A stretch of 64,000 nt of DNA from Nocardioides sp. Soil797. Its GTDB lineage: Bacteria; Actinomycetota; Actinomycetes; Propionibacteriales; Nocardioidaceae. The position numbers and the translations under genes were made by a program. The stretch spans positions 373,462 to 437,461 of the forward strand of contig LMSR01000011.1 in assembly GCA_001429555.1 (NCBI GenBank). Reading direction: 5' to 3'. Below, in pieces: positions 1 to 7,468 of the stretch (within the stretch, counting starts at the first letter, position 1; every line of letters starts with the position of its first letter). Below the pieces are notes generated by a model. It was not told the DNA's origin. It searched no databases and saw only the letters and a list, made by a program, of their open reading frames with translations.

Positions 1-31
1 CGGCGTTCGCCCCCGCCGACAGTTGCGGACC

Positions 32-850
32 GTGCGCACCGAGCACTTCGACATCGTCCGCGAGGGGTCGCTGATCAGGCTCTCGCACGCCCTGCGCTCC
101 GACGAGATCGACGACGACCTGTCGGGCCTGCTCGCCGAAGAGCTGTTCCAGCCCGGCTGGTTGCGCGGCCCCGATCTCTTCGAGCGGCTGCTGACCGGCA
201 TCGTGCTCAGCACCCGCGCCGACCCGCTCGATGCCTGGGCGAACTTCTACGCCAACACCCTGGCCCGCGTCGCCGACACACTCAGCGTCGACGACCCGAA
301 GGCCGGCGGCTCCGGTGCGACCGGTGCCTCGGACACCAGGCACGGCACAATCGCCGACTACGCACCGGTGTACGGGCTGGCCGAACAGGCGCTGGTGCCG
401 GGATCCGCACTGGAGCTGGGCTGCTGTTTCGGGTTCCTCTCCTTGCGCCTCGCCGCCGGGGGACGCCCGGTGATCGCCTCCGACGTGTCCGCGGGGACCG
501 TCGCCCTGCTCGACGCCGTCGCACCGCGTCTCGGCCTCGGGGTGCACACCCGCACCGCCGACGCCGGCCGGTTGCCCTTCGACGACAAGGCGGCCGACAA
601 TGTGCTCGCCATCCACCTGCTCGAACACCTCGAGCCCCGGCACGGCGACCGTGTCGTCCAGGAGGCGCTGCGCGTGGCACGCCGACGCGTCGTGATCGCC
701 GTACCCCTCGAACGCGAGGCAGACGAGACCTGGGGCCACGTGCGCACCGTCTCCCTCGACGACCTGGATGCCTGGGGCTCTGCCAGCGGCCACCCGTACG
801 ACGTCCGCGAGGCGCACGGCGGCTGGCTCGTCATCGACGTCGCCCCCTGA
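32..850 (+). CDS. mftM: Mycofactocin oligosaccharide methyltransferase MftM
   Basis: This is a class I SAM-dependent methyltransferase. The SAM-binding glycine motif reads LELGCCFGFLSLRLA at about residues 130-145, followed by the acidic strand-2 end ASDVSAGT and the strand-4 motif NVLAIHLLEHLEP. The N-terminal region (HFDIVREGSLIRL and DDDLSGLLAEELF) and the GCCFGF signature match MftM, the enzyme that methylates the glucan chain of mycofactocin, as I remember that family. A GTG at 32 gives a start VRTEHFD typical of the family; a TTG at 23 is also in frame and the frame is open to the left edge, so the true start could lie earlier. The rest of the biosynthesis cluster (mftA-F) would be expected just outside on the left. 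MftD lies about 5 kb away on the other strand. Confidence 0.8.
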   Translation: MRTEHFDIVREGSLIRLSHALRSDEIDDDLSGLLAEELFQPGWLRGPDLFERLLTGIVLSTRADPLDAWANFYANTLARVADTLSVDDPKAGGSGATGASDTRHGTIADYAPVYGLAEQALVPGSALELGCCFGFLSLRLAAGGRPVIASDVSAGTVALLDAVAPRLGLGVHTRTADAGRLPFDDKAADNVLAIHLLEHLEPRHGDRVVQEALRVARRRVVIAVPLEREADETWGHVRTVSLDDLDAWGSASGHPYDVREAHGGWLVIDVAP

Positions 851-885
851 CCCGTCGACCTGGCGGAGCCGAGGTCACCCACCCT

Positions 886-932
886 CAACGTCGTGGATCA
901 CAGTCACCCAGTGACTGCGATCCACCACGTTG
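886..932. terminator. Hairpin after mftM
   Basis: Two 22-base arms pair at 20 of 22 positions around a 3-base loop, 36 bases after the mftM stop. There is no T-run, so it may stop transcription in a Rho-independent-like actinobacterial way or act as an RNA end. It is single copy in this window. The rest of the 851-1141 gap holds the satP leader and a 12 bp perfect palindrome at 1049-1060 (CTGTCCGGACAG) that could be an operator. Confidence 0.55.
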
Positions 933-1141
933 TGCGTTGCGCGGCTCTTGCCTCGCTGTGTTCGATCATGCGGGCACGATGCGGCTGACTCCCGGCGTGA
1001 GTGGGCCGACGTACCTGTCCGTCGGGTGCACGGAGGACACGTGGAGGACTGTCCGGACAGGACCGGCACCCCGCCCATCGGCCGGTTCGCCGGGGCTCCG
1101 CGAGCCATAGCGTCGGAAGTCCCATCACACCTGGAGGAACC

Positions 1142-1768
1142 ATGACCGATCTCGACACCCGTCCCACCGATGCCGCTGCTGCGGCACCTACTCATGCCGC
1201 GGCGGTTGCGCTGCCGTCGGGCTGGGGCGATCCGTTCCCGTTGGGTCTGGCCAGCTTCGGCATCTCGGCCCTCGTGCTCTCCACGGTGATGTCGGGAATG
1301 ATCGACCCGCTCGCCACTCCCGCCGTGCTCTCGTTGGCACTCGCCCTCGGCTTCCTCACGGAACTGGTCGCCGGCATCATCCACTTCCAGCGGGGCGAGA
1401 CCTTCCCGGGGCTGGTCTTCACGGCGTATGCGGGCTTCTGGCTCAGCTATGCGCTTCTCGTGCAGTTCTACGGCCCCATGGTGACCGCTGACGCCGCAGC
1501 CATCACCGGCATGTTCCTGCTCGCCTGGGCGATCTTCTCCACCTACATGCTGCTCGCCGCGCTGCGTACCAACGTGACCACCGTCGTGATCTTCACACTG
1601 CTCTCCGCGGTGTTCTACCTGGCCGCGTTCGGTGCGTTCTTCGAGAACACCGCGCTCGGTCACCTTGCCGGCTACCTCCTCGTCGCCGACGCGCTCGTGG
1701 CGCTCTACGCCTCGGCGGCAGTCATCGTGAACACCACCTGGGAGCGCACGGTCCTGCCCGTTCCGTGA
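1142..1768 (+). CDS. GPR1/FUN34/YaaH (SatP) family acetate transporter
   Basis: A 208-residue membrane protein with about six hydrophobic segments. After a short Ala/Thr-rich cytoplasmic tail it carries DPFPLGLASFG, a version of the NPxPLGL motif of the acetate/succinate transporter family. A strong ribosome site GGAGGA sits just before the ATG at 1142, which decides the start against the longer open frame from 1001. It is likely to move acetate or another short carboxylate across the membrane. Acetate is the end product of ethanol oxidation, which fits the facing alcohol dehydrogenase and two-component genes. The direction of transport cannot be read from the sequence. Confidence 0.82.
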   Translation: MTDLDTRPTDAAAAAPTHAAAVALPSGWGDPFPLGLASFGISALVLSTVMSGMIDPLATPAVLSLALALGFLTELVAGIIHFQRGETFPGLVFTAYAGFWLSYALLVQFYGPMVTADAAAITGMFLLAWAIFSTYMLLAALRTNVTTVVIFTLLSAVFYLAAFGAFFENTALGHLAGYLLVADALVALYASAAVIVNTTWERTVLPVP

Positions 1769-1831
1769 CGGGTGCAGTGATCCCGGCTGATCTGGATCCT
1801 GCCTCTCCCTGCTCGGGTGGTGCCCACCGGG

Positions 1832-2515
1832 TCAGATCACCCCGAGCTTCGAGGCCTCGTAGACCGCTTCAGCCCGGCGGGTGACCCCGAGCTTGCGCAG
1901 GATGTTGCCGACATGGAACTTGGCGGTGGTCTCGGAGATGTAGAGCTGCCGCCCGATGTCACGGTTCGACAGGCCGCGGGCGAGCAGGGCGAGCACCTCG
2001 CACTCACGCGGGGTCAGGTGCTTCTGCTCGGCCGCGGTCGGCGTGTTCAGTCCGCGCACCATGGCGGCCGCCGAACGGGCGTCGAACGCGCTCTCGCCTC
2101 GTGCCACGTCACGGATCGCCCGGATCAGCCCTGACGTGTCGACGTCCTTGACGACGTACCCACGGGCGCCGGCCCGCACCGCACGCAGCACCAACGCGTC
2201 GTCGAGGAAAGTGGTGAGCACGAGGATGCCGAGGCCGGGGTACTGCTCGGACAGCTCGGCGCACAGGTCCAGGCCCTCGGAGTCGGAGGATGTCGACAGC
2301 TTGAGGTCGAGCAGCACGATCTGCGGACGTGCCGCGCCGATCACAGCCAGTGCCTCGGCACGGCTCGACGCCTCGGCGATCACCCGCAGGTCGGACTCAC
2401 GCTCCAGGATCGACCGCAGTCCCTGCCGCACGATCGCGTGGTCGTCGACGAGCATGATGTCGACGACATCGACGTCGGGGCCGGGGGGCGCCTCGGGTGG
2501 GCTCAGGGTGGCCAT
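1832..2515 (-). CDS. NarL/LuxR-family response regulator
   Basis: A 227-residue DNA-binding response regulator. The receiver domain shows the acidic pair DD at residues 24-25 (MLVDDHAIVRQG), the phospho-acceptor Asp70 in IVLLDLKLS, and the conserved Lys in GYVVKDV near 118. The C-terminal LuxR-type HTH reads LTPRECEVLALLARGLSNRDI and continues to about residue 215. The ATG at 2515 lies inside the end of the histidine kinase gene (13-base overlap) with GGAGGA just before it, so the pair is translationally coupled. An upstream in-frame start at 2572 is unlikely. Probable target: the alcohol dehydrogenase or acetate transporter genes beside it. Confidence 0.9.
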   Translation of the reverse strand: MATLSPPEAPPGPDVDVVDIMLVDDHAIVRQGLRSILERESDLRVIAEASSRAEALAVIGAARPQIVLLDLKLSTSSDSEGLDLCAELSEQYPGLGILVLTTFLDDALVLRAVRAGARGYVVKDVDTSGLIRAIRDVARGESAFDARSAAAMVRGLNTPTAAEQKHLTPRECEVLALLARGLSNRDIGRQLYISETTAKFHVGNILRKLGVTRRAEAVYEASKLGVI

Positions 2516-3909
2516 GATTCCTCCTCTGGCCTGGCTCCCACCAGGCCGGTGATCATCCCCGGGCGATGGCACGCCAGGGGCAGCGGGATCCGCATGTCGA
2601 TTCGTACGCCGCCGATGCGGGCACGACGGAAGGACAATGCCCCTCCGATGTCGGAGAGACGGCTGGAGATGTTGGCCAGTCCGCAGTGCCGGCCGTCGAC
2701 CGGTCGCCCGCGCCCGATCCGCAGCTTGCGGGCCAGCTCACCGGGGTCGCCGATGCCGTCGTCGGCGACGCTGACGAACAGCTCGTCGGGCCGGTAGCGC
2801 ATGCGGATCACGGCCCGCGACGCCTCGGCGTGCACGGCCACGTTGAACAGTGCCTCACCCACCGCACGCGCGATCTCGTGGTCGGCGTCTGACGGCAGCA
2901 CCTGCACCTCGCCTTCGATGTGCACCTGCACGGACAGGTGCGGCCGGTGGTGCTCGGCCACCTCCTGCACCAGCTCCGGCAGCGTCCAGACCGTGTCGCG
3001 ATGCGGTTGGTGCAGGGCGTAGATCGCCCGGCGCAGCTGGTCGACAGCCTCCTGCGTGAGCGCCTTGGCCGTGCTGAGGTGCTCCAGCAACCGGGATGCC
3101 GAACCGCCGAGGTCCTCGGCCTCTCCGCGAGCGATCTCCATCGACATGCCCGCCGACAGGACGAACTGCGTGACGCTGTCGTGCAGCTCGCGAGCGATCC
3201 GGTGTCGCTCATGGTCGACCAGCTCGCGCTGGTGGGCCACGAGAAGTCGTTCCTCGGCCTGGCGCAGTTCACGGGTGCGTTCCTCCAGGTCGAGGGCCTG
3301 CGCCACGGCGTCGTCGTACAAGGTCTGCGCACGGCGGTGCAGCGCGAGCCCGGCTTGGTACTGCTCGCAGTTGTAGAGGGAGACGGCAGCCTCGTTCGCC
3401 AGGATCCGCAACACCGACAGGTCCCCCGGCTCGGGCTCGTCCTCGAGCCCGTGAAGACCGACGAGGCTGCCGATCATCGCGTTGTCGAGCGTCATCGGAA
3501 CGCGTACCCACCGGTCGAACCCGGGTGCCCCGGTGGCATGGCCGGCCCGGATGGCGCCGAGCTCACGGCGTACGTGCGGGGGCAGGTCGGCGTCGTCATC
3601 GATCACGCGACCCGTCTCGTCGACCACGAGGAACCGCGGACGTGCTCCCGGCAGCTGCCCGTCGGAGAGCGCCAGGATCGTCCACTGCGCGGCTAGGTGC
3701 TGCGCCGCGGCGCGGGCCACTTCCTCCAGCAGAGCGCGTGGGCCCTCCGCGGTACGCACGAGCGCCCGGCTGATCGAGTCCATTGCGCGCACGGCGTGCT
3801 GCATGCGCTCGTCGGAACGGACGTAGGCGCGGTAGTAGGAGCCCTTGCCGGAGCGCACTCCCGTGAGGGTGGTGAGATCGCGGCCCGTGGGGGTGTGCCG
3901 GTCGCTCAT
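2503..3909 (-). CDS. GAF-domain sensor histidine kinase (HisKA_3 type)
   Basis: A 468-residue kinase without clear membrane segments. Residues about 50-180 look like a GAF sensor domain, followed by a short coiled linker (about 185-235), a HisKA_3 dimerisation domain with the phospho-acceptor His243 in RIARELHDSVTQF, and a HATPase_c domain with N-box EALFNVAVHAEA and G-box DDGIGDPG. This is the usual partner class of NarL-type regulators. The ATG at 3909 is chosen because residues before it are low-complexity and overlap the region before the dehydrogenase stop; the gap to that gene is 40 bases. The GAF domain suggests a cytoplasmic small-molecule or redox signal. It resembles the kinases found beside ErcA-like dehydrogenases in ethanol regulation, but that link is inference. 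Confidence 0.88.
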   Translation of the reverse strand: MSDRHTPTGRDLTTLTGVRSGKGSYYRAYVRSDERMQHAVRAMDSISRALVRTAEGPRALLEEVARAAAQHLAAQWTILALSDGQLPGARPRFLVVDETGRVIDDDADLPPHVRRELGAIRAGHATGAPGFDRWVRVPMTLDNAMIGSLVGLHGLEDEPEPGDLSVLRILANEAAVSLYNCEQYQAGLALHRRAQTLYDDAVAQALDLEERTRELRQAEERLLVAHQRELVDHERHRIARELHDSVTQFVLSAGMSMEIARGEAEDLGGSASRLLEHLSTAKALTQEAVDQLRRAIYALHQPHRDTVWTLPELVQEVAEHHRPHLSVQVHIEGEVQVLPSDADHEIARAVGEALFNVAVHAEASRAVIRMRYRPDELFVSVADDGIGDPGELARKLRIGRGRPVDGRHCGLANISSRLSDIGGALSFRRARIGGVRIDMRIPLPLACHRPGMITGLVGARPEEESWPP

Positions 3910-3949
3910 GGGTGGCTCGCATCTATGGGGCGCCGTGTGGGTGACATGG

Positions 3950-5173
3950 CTACAACGCGTTCCGGAAGAGCTCGGCGATTTCCTGCTCGCTGGCCAGTCG
4001 CGGGTTGGTGGTGAGGCAGGCATCGTCGAGGGTGGTGCTGGCCAGCCGCGGGATGTCGGCCTCGGTGACACCCAACTCCTTCAGCCCGCGCGGGACGCCG
4101 ATGTCGTCGGCCAGACGGCGGATGTGGTCGGCCAGCATCTCGGCAGCCTCTTCCCCGGGCATGCCCTGCTCCGCCAGGCCGGCGGCGGCCGCGAGCTCGA
4201 CGAACCGGTCGGGTGTGGCCCTCGCGTTGTAGCGGACGACGTGCGGCAGGAGCACCCCGTTGACCACGCCGTGCGGGGCATCGAGCAGTCCGCCCACCTG
4301 GTGGCTCATGGCATGCGTCGCGCCGAGGATCGCGTTGGAGAACGCCAGCCCGGCCTGCAGGCTGGCCTGCGCCATCTTGCGCCGCGCATCGGTTTCGCGA
4401 GGAGTGGTCATGGTCGTGCGCAGGTTGCGACAGACCAGGCCGACCGCGCTGAGCGCGTGGGTGTCGGCGAGCGGGTTGTGGGCCAGGGAGACAAACGCCT
4501 CGATGCCGTGGGTGAGCGCATCGAGGCCGGTGGCTGCGTTGAGGTCCTCCGGCATGGTGACCAGCAGTCGCGGATCGGTGATCGAGATGTCGGGCACCAG
4601 GGCGCGGCCGAGGATGGTGACCTTCACCGACCGTTCGGTGTCGGTGACGATGCAGAACTGGCTGACGTCGGCCCCCGTGCCGGAGGTCGTGGGAATGATC
4701 AGCAACGGCGGGATCGGGTGTGTGATGAGGTCGACCCCGGCGTAGTCGAGGATGTCGCCGCCGTTGCCGGACAGGATGGCCACGCCCTTGGCCGCGTCGG
4801 CGACCGAGCCGCCGCCGATGCCGATGATCACGTCGCAGTCCCACTCGGCGTAGTGCGCGTAGGCGGCCCTGATCTCGTGGTCGCGGGGGTTCGGGGTGAC
4901 ATTCGACCAGACCACCGGCTCCAGGCCGGCCTCACGAAGGTGGCTGATCAGCTCACTGACCCAACCCGCCTCGATGATGCCGGGGTCGGTGACCACGAGG
5001 GGGCGCCGGGCCCCGAGACGCGCTGCGGCGAACCCCGCCTCGGTCAGTGATCCCGACCCGAGGACCACCTCGGGCGCGTGGAACTTGGCCAGTTCGAATG
5101 TCTCCGCAGGTGCTTCCCGCAGGGTGCTCGTGCCGTGGCGTCCCCCGATCGCCGGGACCGTCGTGGTGCTCAT
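3950..5173 (-). CDS. Iron-containing alcohol dehydrogenase, ErcA-like
   Basis: A 407-residue group III (iron-activated) alcohol dehydrogenase. The nucleotide-binding motif is IIGIGGGSVADAAKG at about 116-130, the phosphate contact is TTSGTGADVSQF at 162-173, and the metal ligands are expected at Asp218 and His222 (GLDALTHGIEAF) with two later His residues in ATHAMSHQ and DAPHG. The start at 5173 has GGGAG upstream; the longer frame from 5251 is rejected. The sequence looks closest to ErcA, a dehydrogenase-like protein that Pseudomonas uses to regulate ethanol oxidation, rather than to NDMA-dependent methanol dehydrogenase. Position directly before a two-component pair supports a regulatory or accessory role, although all catalytic residues appear present and it may simply oxidise an alcohol. 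Confidence 0.85.
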   Translation of the reverse strand: MSTTTVPAIGGRHGTSTLREAPAETFELAKFHAPEVVLGSGSLTEAGFAAARLGARRPLVVTDPGIIEAGWVSELISHLREAGLEPVVWSNVTPNPRDHEIRAAYAHYAEWDCDVIIGIGGGSVADAAKGVAILSGNGGDILDYAGVDLITHPIPPLLIIPTTSGTGADVSQFCIVTDTERSVKVTILGRALVPDISITDPRLLVTMPEDLNAATGLDALTHGIEAFVSLAHNPLADTHALSAVGLVCRNLRTTMTTPRETDARRKMAQASLQAGLAFSNAILGATHAMSHQVGGLLDAPHGVVNGVLLPHVVRYNARATPDRFVELAAAAGLAEQGMPGEEAAEMLADHIRRLADDIGVPRGLKELGVTEADIPRLASTTLDDACLTTNPRLASEQEIAELFRNAL

Positions 5174-5215
5174 CCAAGTCTCCCAACTGTGTGACGCACA
5201 CCACTGTGCCTCGCC

Positions 5216-5234
5216 GAACGTTGCAAGAACGTTG
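5216..5234. promoter_or_regulatory. Direct repeat GAACGTTG upstream of the alcohol dehydrogenase
   Basis: The 8-mer GAACGTTG occurs at 5216-5223 and again at 5227-5234, an 11-base step close to one helical turn, 43 bases before the dehydrogenase start. Each contains the self-complementary AACGTT. This layout suits a dimeric regulator such as the neighbouring NarL-type protein. The assignment is inference. Confidence 0.35.
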
Positions 5235-5350
5235 GGTCGCGCGAGATCCACGTGGTGCGGCGCCCCTGTTCCTCAGGCTAGGAGCACGGTCAGTGCGGCA
5301 GGCCCGGCAAGGTGACAGGTGCTGCCTACCCGTCCGGAGAGGTACGACGG

Positions 5351-6142
5351 TCAGCCGACGAAGCCCCCGTCCGCGGCCACCACCGACCCGTTCAGCACCC
5401 GCCCTTCCCGTGAGCAGGCGAATACGATCGTCGCGGCCACCTCTCGCGGGTCGAGCCGCTCGCGCAGCAACTGGGACGCGGCAAGGTCGGCCGCGGAGAC
5501 GTCGTACAGTGCCGCGGTGGCGTCGAGCATGGCGGTGCTGGTGGCGCCCGGGGAGACCGCCGCCGCGGTGACACCGGTGCCGACCAGATCGGCGGCGAGT
5601 CCGCGCACCAGGCCGACGACCGCATGCTTGGCGGCGGTGTAGGCGGCGAGGTGGAAGAGTCCGCGCGAGCCTGCCGCCGAGGCAACCGCCACGAAGCGGC
5701 AGCCGGAAGGATCGGGCCCGGAAAGCATCGCCGGCACGGTGGCGGCGGCCGTGTTCCAGACCCCGACCACGTCGACCTGCAGGAGTGTGTCGAGGCTGGG
5801 GTCCTCCCACAGCGGGCCCCCTCCGGCGACCACCGCGGCCGCGGCAACCGCGACGTCGAGTCGACCCCAGCGCTCCTGAGCCTCGGCGACGGCTCCAAGA
5901 AGGGCCGCCGCGTCTCGTACGTCGGCTTCGACGGTGACCCCGCGCTCACCGAGCCGCCGCTGTGCAGCGGCGAGGTCTTCCCGGGTGGCCAACGGATAGG
6001 CGACCCCGCTGCGCGTCGCGTCGTCACCGGCACACGAGTCGAGCGCGACGACACGGAATCCCTGATCGGCCAGCAGGCACGCCGTCGCCGCGCCGATGCC
6101 GCGTGCGGCACCGGTCACCAGTGCCACGCGCTGCTCGCTCAT
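5351..6142 (-). CDS. Mycofactocin-coupled SDR family oxidoreductase
   Basis: A 263-residue short-chain dehydrogenase. The cofactor motif TGAARGIGAATA is at about residues 10-21, the catalytic tetrad region includes VAVASAAGS and YTAAKHAVVG (Tyr and Lys near 170), and the end DGGFVG is typical. The insertion between the strand-2 end (ALDSC) and the following helix, with PLATREDLAA, matches SDRs that occur only in genomes with mycofactocin and are thought to hold a tightly bound NAD(P) that mycofactocin re-oxidises. It lies 34 bases after mftD in the same direction. The substrate is unknown; an alcohol or hydroxyl group is expected. Confidence 0.72.
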   Translation of the reverse strand: MSEQRVALVTGAARGIGAATACLLADQGFRVVALDSCAGDDATRSGVAYPLATREDLAAAQRRLGERGVTVEADVRDAAALLGAVAEAQERWGRLDVAVAAAAVVAGGGPLWEDPSLDTLLQVDVVGVWNTAAATVPAMLSGPDPSGCRFVAVASAAGSRGLFHLAAYTAAKHAVVGLVRGLAADLVGTGVTAAAVSPGATSTAMLDATAALYDVSAADLAASQLLRERLDPREVAATIVFACSREGRVLNGSVVAADGGFVG

Positions 6143-6176
6143 GCTTGCGTCGGTCCTCGCGTCATTTCCCGAGGAG

Positions 6177-7373
6177 TCAGTGTCTCCCGGCGGCGGCCGG
6201 GCCGAGCGTGCGCAGGAAGTTGTCGGGAACCACGACGTCGTCCGGACTCAGGTCGTGCACCGAGGCCTTGCCCATGCCGAGCAGCGCCGAGTCGATGCCG
6301 CCCCGCAGCACGTCGAGCACGTTCTCGACGCCGGGCTGGCCTCCCGCGGCGAGGCCCCAGAGATAGGCACGGCCGATCATCACGGCCTTCGCGCCCAGGG
6401 CCACCGCCTTCACGACGTCGCTGCCGCGCCGGATGCCGCCGTCCATGACCACGTCGATCTCGGAGCCGACCGTCTCGACGATGGAGGGCAGCACCCGGAT
6501 CGGAGCCGGCGTACCGTCGAGGTTGTTGCCGCCGTGGTTGGAGACCGAGATCGCGGTGACGCCGGCGTCGACCGCGGCGCGGGCGTCGTCGACGCGGCAG
6601 ATTCCCTTGAGCATGAAGGGCCCGCCCCACTCCTCGACCATCCAGGCGATGTCCTCCCACGTGGGTGGCGCGGTCTGCGCCCACTCGCCGTACGCGCCGA
6701 AGAACGTGGGCGCCTCGGCCTCGGAACCGGGGTCAACCAGGTTGGGCGTGGTCAGGTCGGGCAGCTTGCCGGAGCGCGCGAAGTCGAGGAGCCAGCGTGG
6801 GCGACGCAGCGCCTCCGGGGCGAAGCGGGCCATCGCCTTGAGGTCGAGTCGTTCGGGGATGACCGGGCTGCCCCAGTCGCGGCCGTAGGAGAACGACCAG
6901 TCGAGGGTGGCGATCATGCCGACGCAACCGGCCTTGCGGGCCCGGTCGAACCGTCGCGCCATCGCCTCGCGGGTGCCCATCCAGTAGGACTGGTAGAACA
7001 GCTGCGGGCAGGCCGCGGCCACCTCCTCGACGGGTTTGCTGGCGAACGAGCTGAGCCCCATCGCGATGCCTCGGGCGGCCGCCGCACGGGCCACCGCCAC
7101 CTCGCCCTCCGGGTGCACAGCCTGTACGCCGGTCGGCGAGATGAGCACGGGCATCGAGATGTCCTGGCCCATGACGCGGGTGGAGAGGTCGCGTTCCCGG
7201 GAGAGCCCGGCGACGTGAGGCGCGAGCCCGAGCTCGCTGAAGGCGCCGGTGTTGTCTTCGTAGGACGTGCCTCGCTCCGAGCCGGCCAGCAAGGCGCTGT
7301 AGACCGAGGCCGGGAGCCGCTTGCGTGCCCGTCGCTGCGCTTCAGCGACGGTCTCCATCCATGCAGAACTCAT
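6177..7373 (-). CDS. mftD: Pre-mycofactocin synthase MftD (FMN-dependent)
   Basis: A 398-residue FMN-dependent alpha-hydroxy-acid oxidase fold protein. Family marks are LISPTGVQAVHPEGE (FMN contact), YGRDWGSPVIPE, FMLKGICRVDDA, the catalytic-loop SNHGGNNLDGTPA and the phosphate-binding DGGIRRGSDVVKAVALGA, ending with GVENVLDVLRGGIDSAL. This pattern matches MftD, which oxidatively deaminates the AHDP intermediate to give redox-active premycofactocin, rather than lactate dehydrogenase. AGGAGA precedes the ATG at 7373. mftA, mftB and mftC are not beside it here, so it could be a paralogue; MftM at the left edge argues that the main cluster is nearby. Confidence 0.75.
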   Translation of the reverse strand: MSSAWMETVAEAQRRARKRLPASVYSALLAGSERGTSYEDNTGAFSELGLAPHVAGLSRERDLSTRVMGQDISMPVLISPTGVQAVHPEGEVAVARAAAARGIAMGLSSFASKPVEEVAAACPQLFYQSYWMGTREAMARRFDRARKAGCVGMIATLDWSFSYGRDWGSPVIPERLDLKAMARFAPEALRRPRWLLDFARSGKLPDLTTPNLVDPGSEAEAPTFFGAYGEWAQTAPPTWEDIAWMVEEWGGPFMLKGICRVDDARAAVDAGVTAISVSNHGGNNLDGTPAPIRVLPSIVETVGSEIDVVMDGGIRRGSDVVKAVALGAKAVMIGRAYLWGLAAGGQPGVENVLDVLRGGIDSALLGMGKASVHDLSPDDVVVPDNFLRTLGPAAAGRH

Positions 7374-7468
7374 GTGTGTCTCCTGGTGTCGTCTGCTCAC
7401 GACGATAGGAGCCGGACCACGTCACGGTAACTCTCCGAGAGGACGGGGCGCCCTGTCCTGAACGGCCG

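Noticed and set aside
3845-5050. 401-codon open frame on the plus strand
   Set aside because: Antisense to the histidine kinase start and the iron alcohol dehydrogenase; no domain is recognisable.
3950-5173. NDMA-dependent methanol dehydrogenase
   Set aside because: Although mycofactocin-linked, the sequence lacks the typical N terminus and insertion pattern of that family and fits ErcA-like proteins better.
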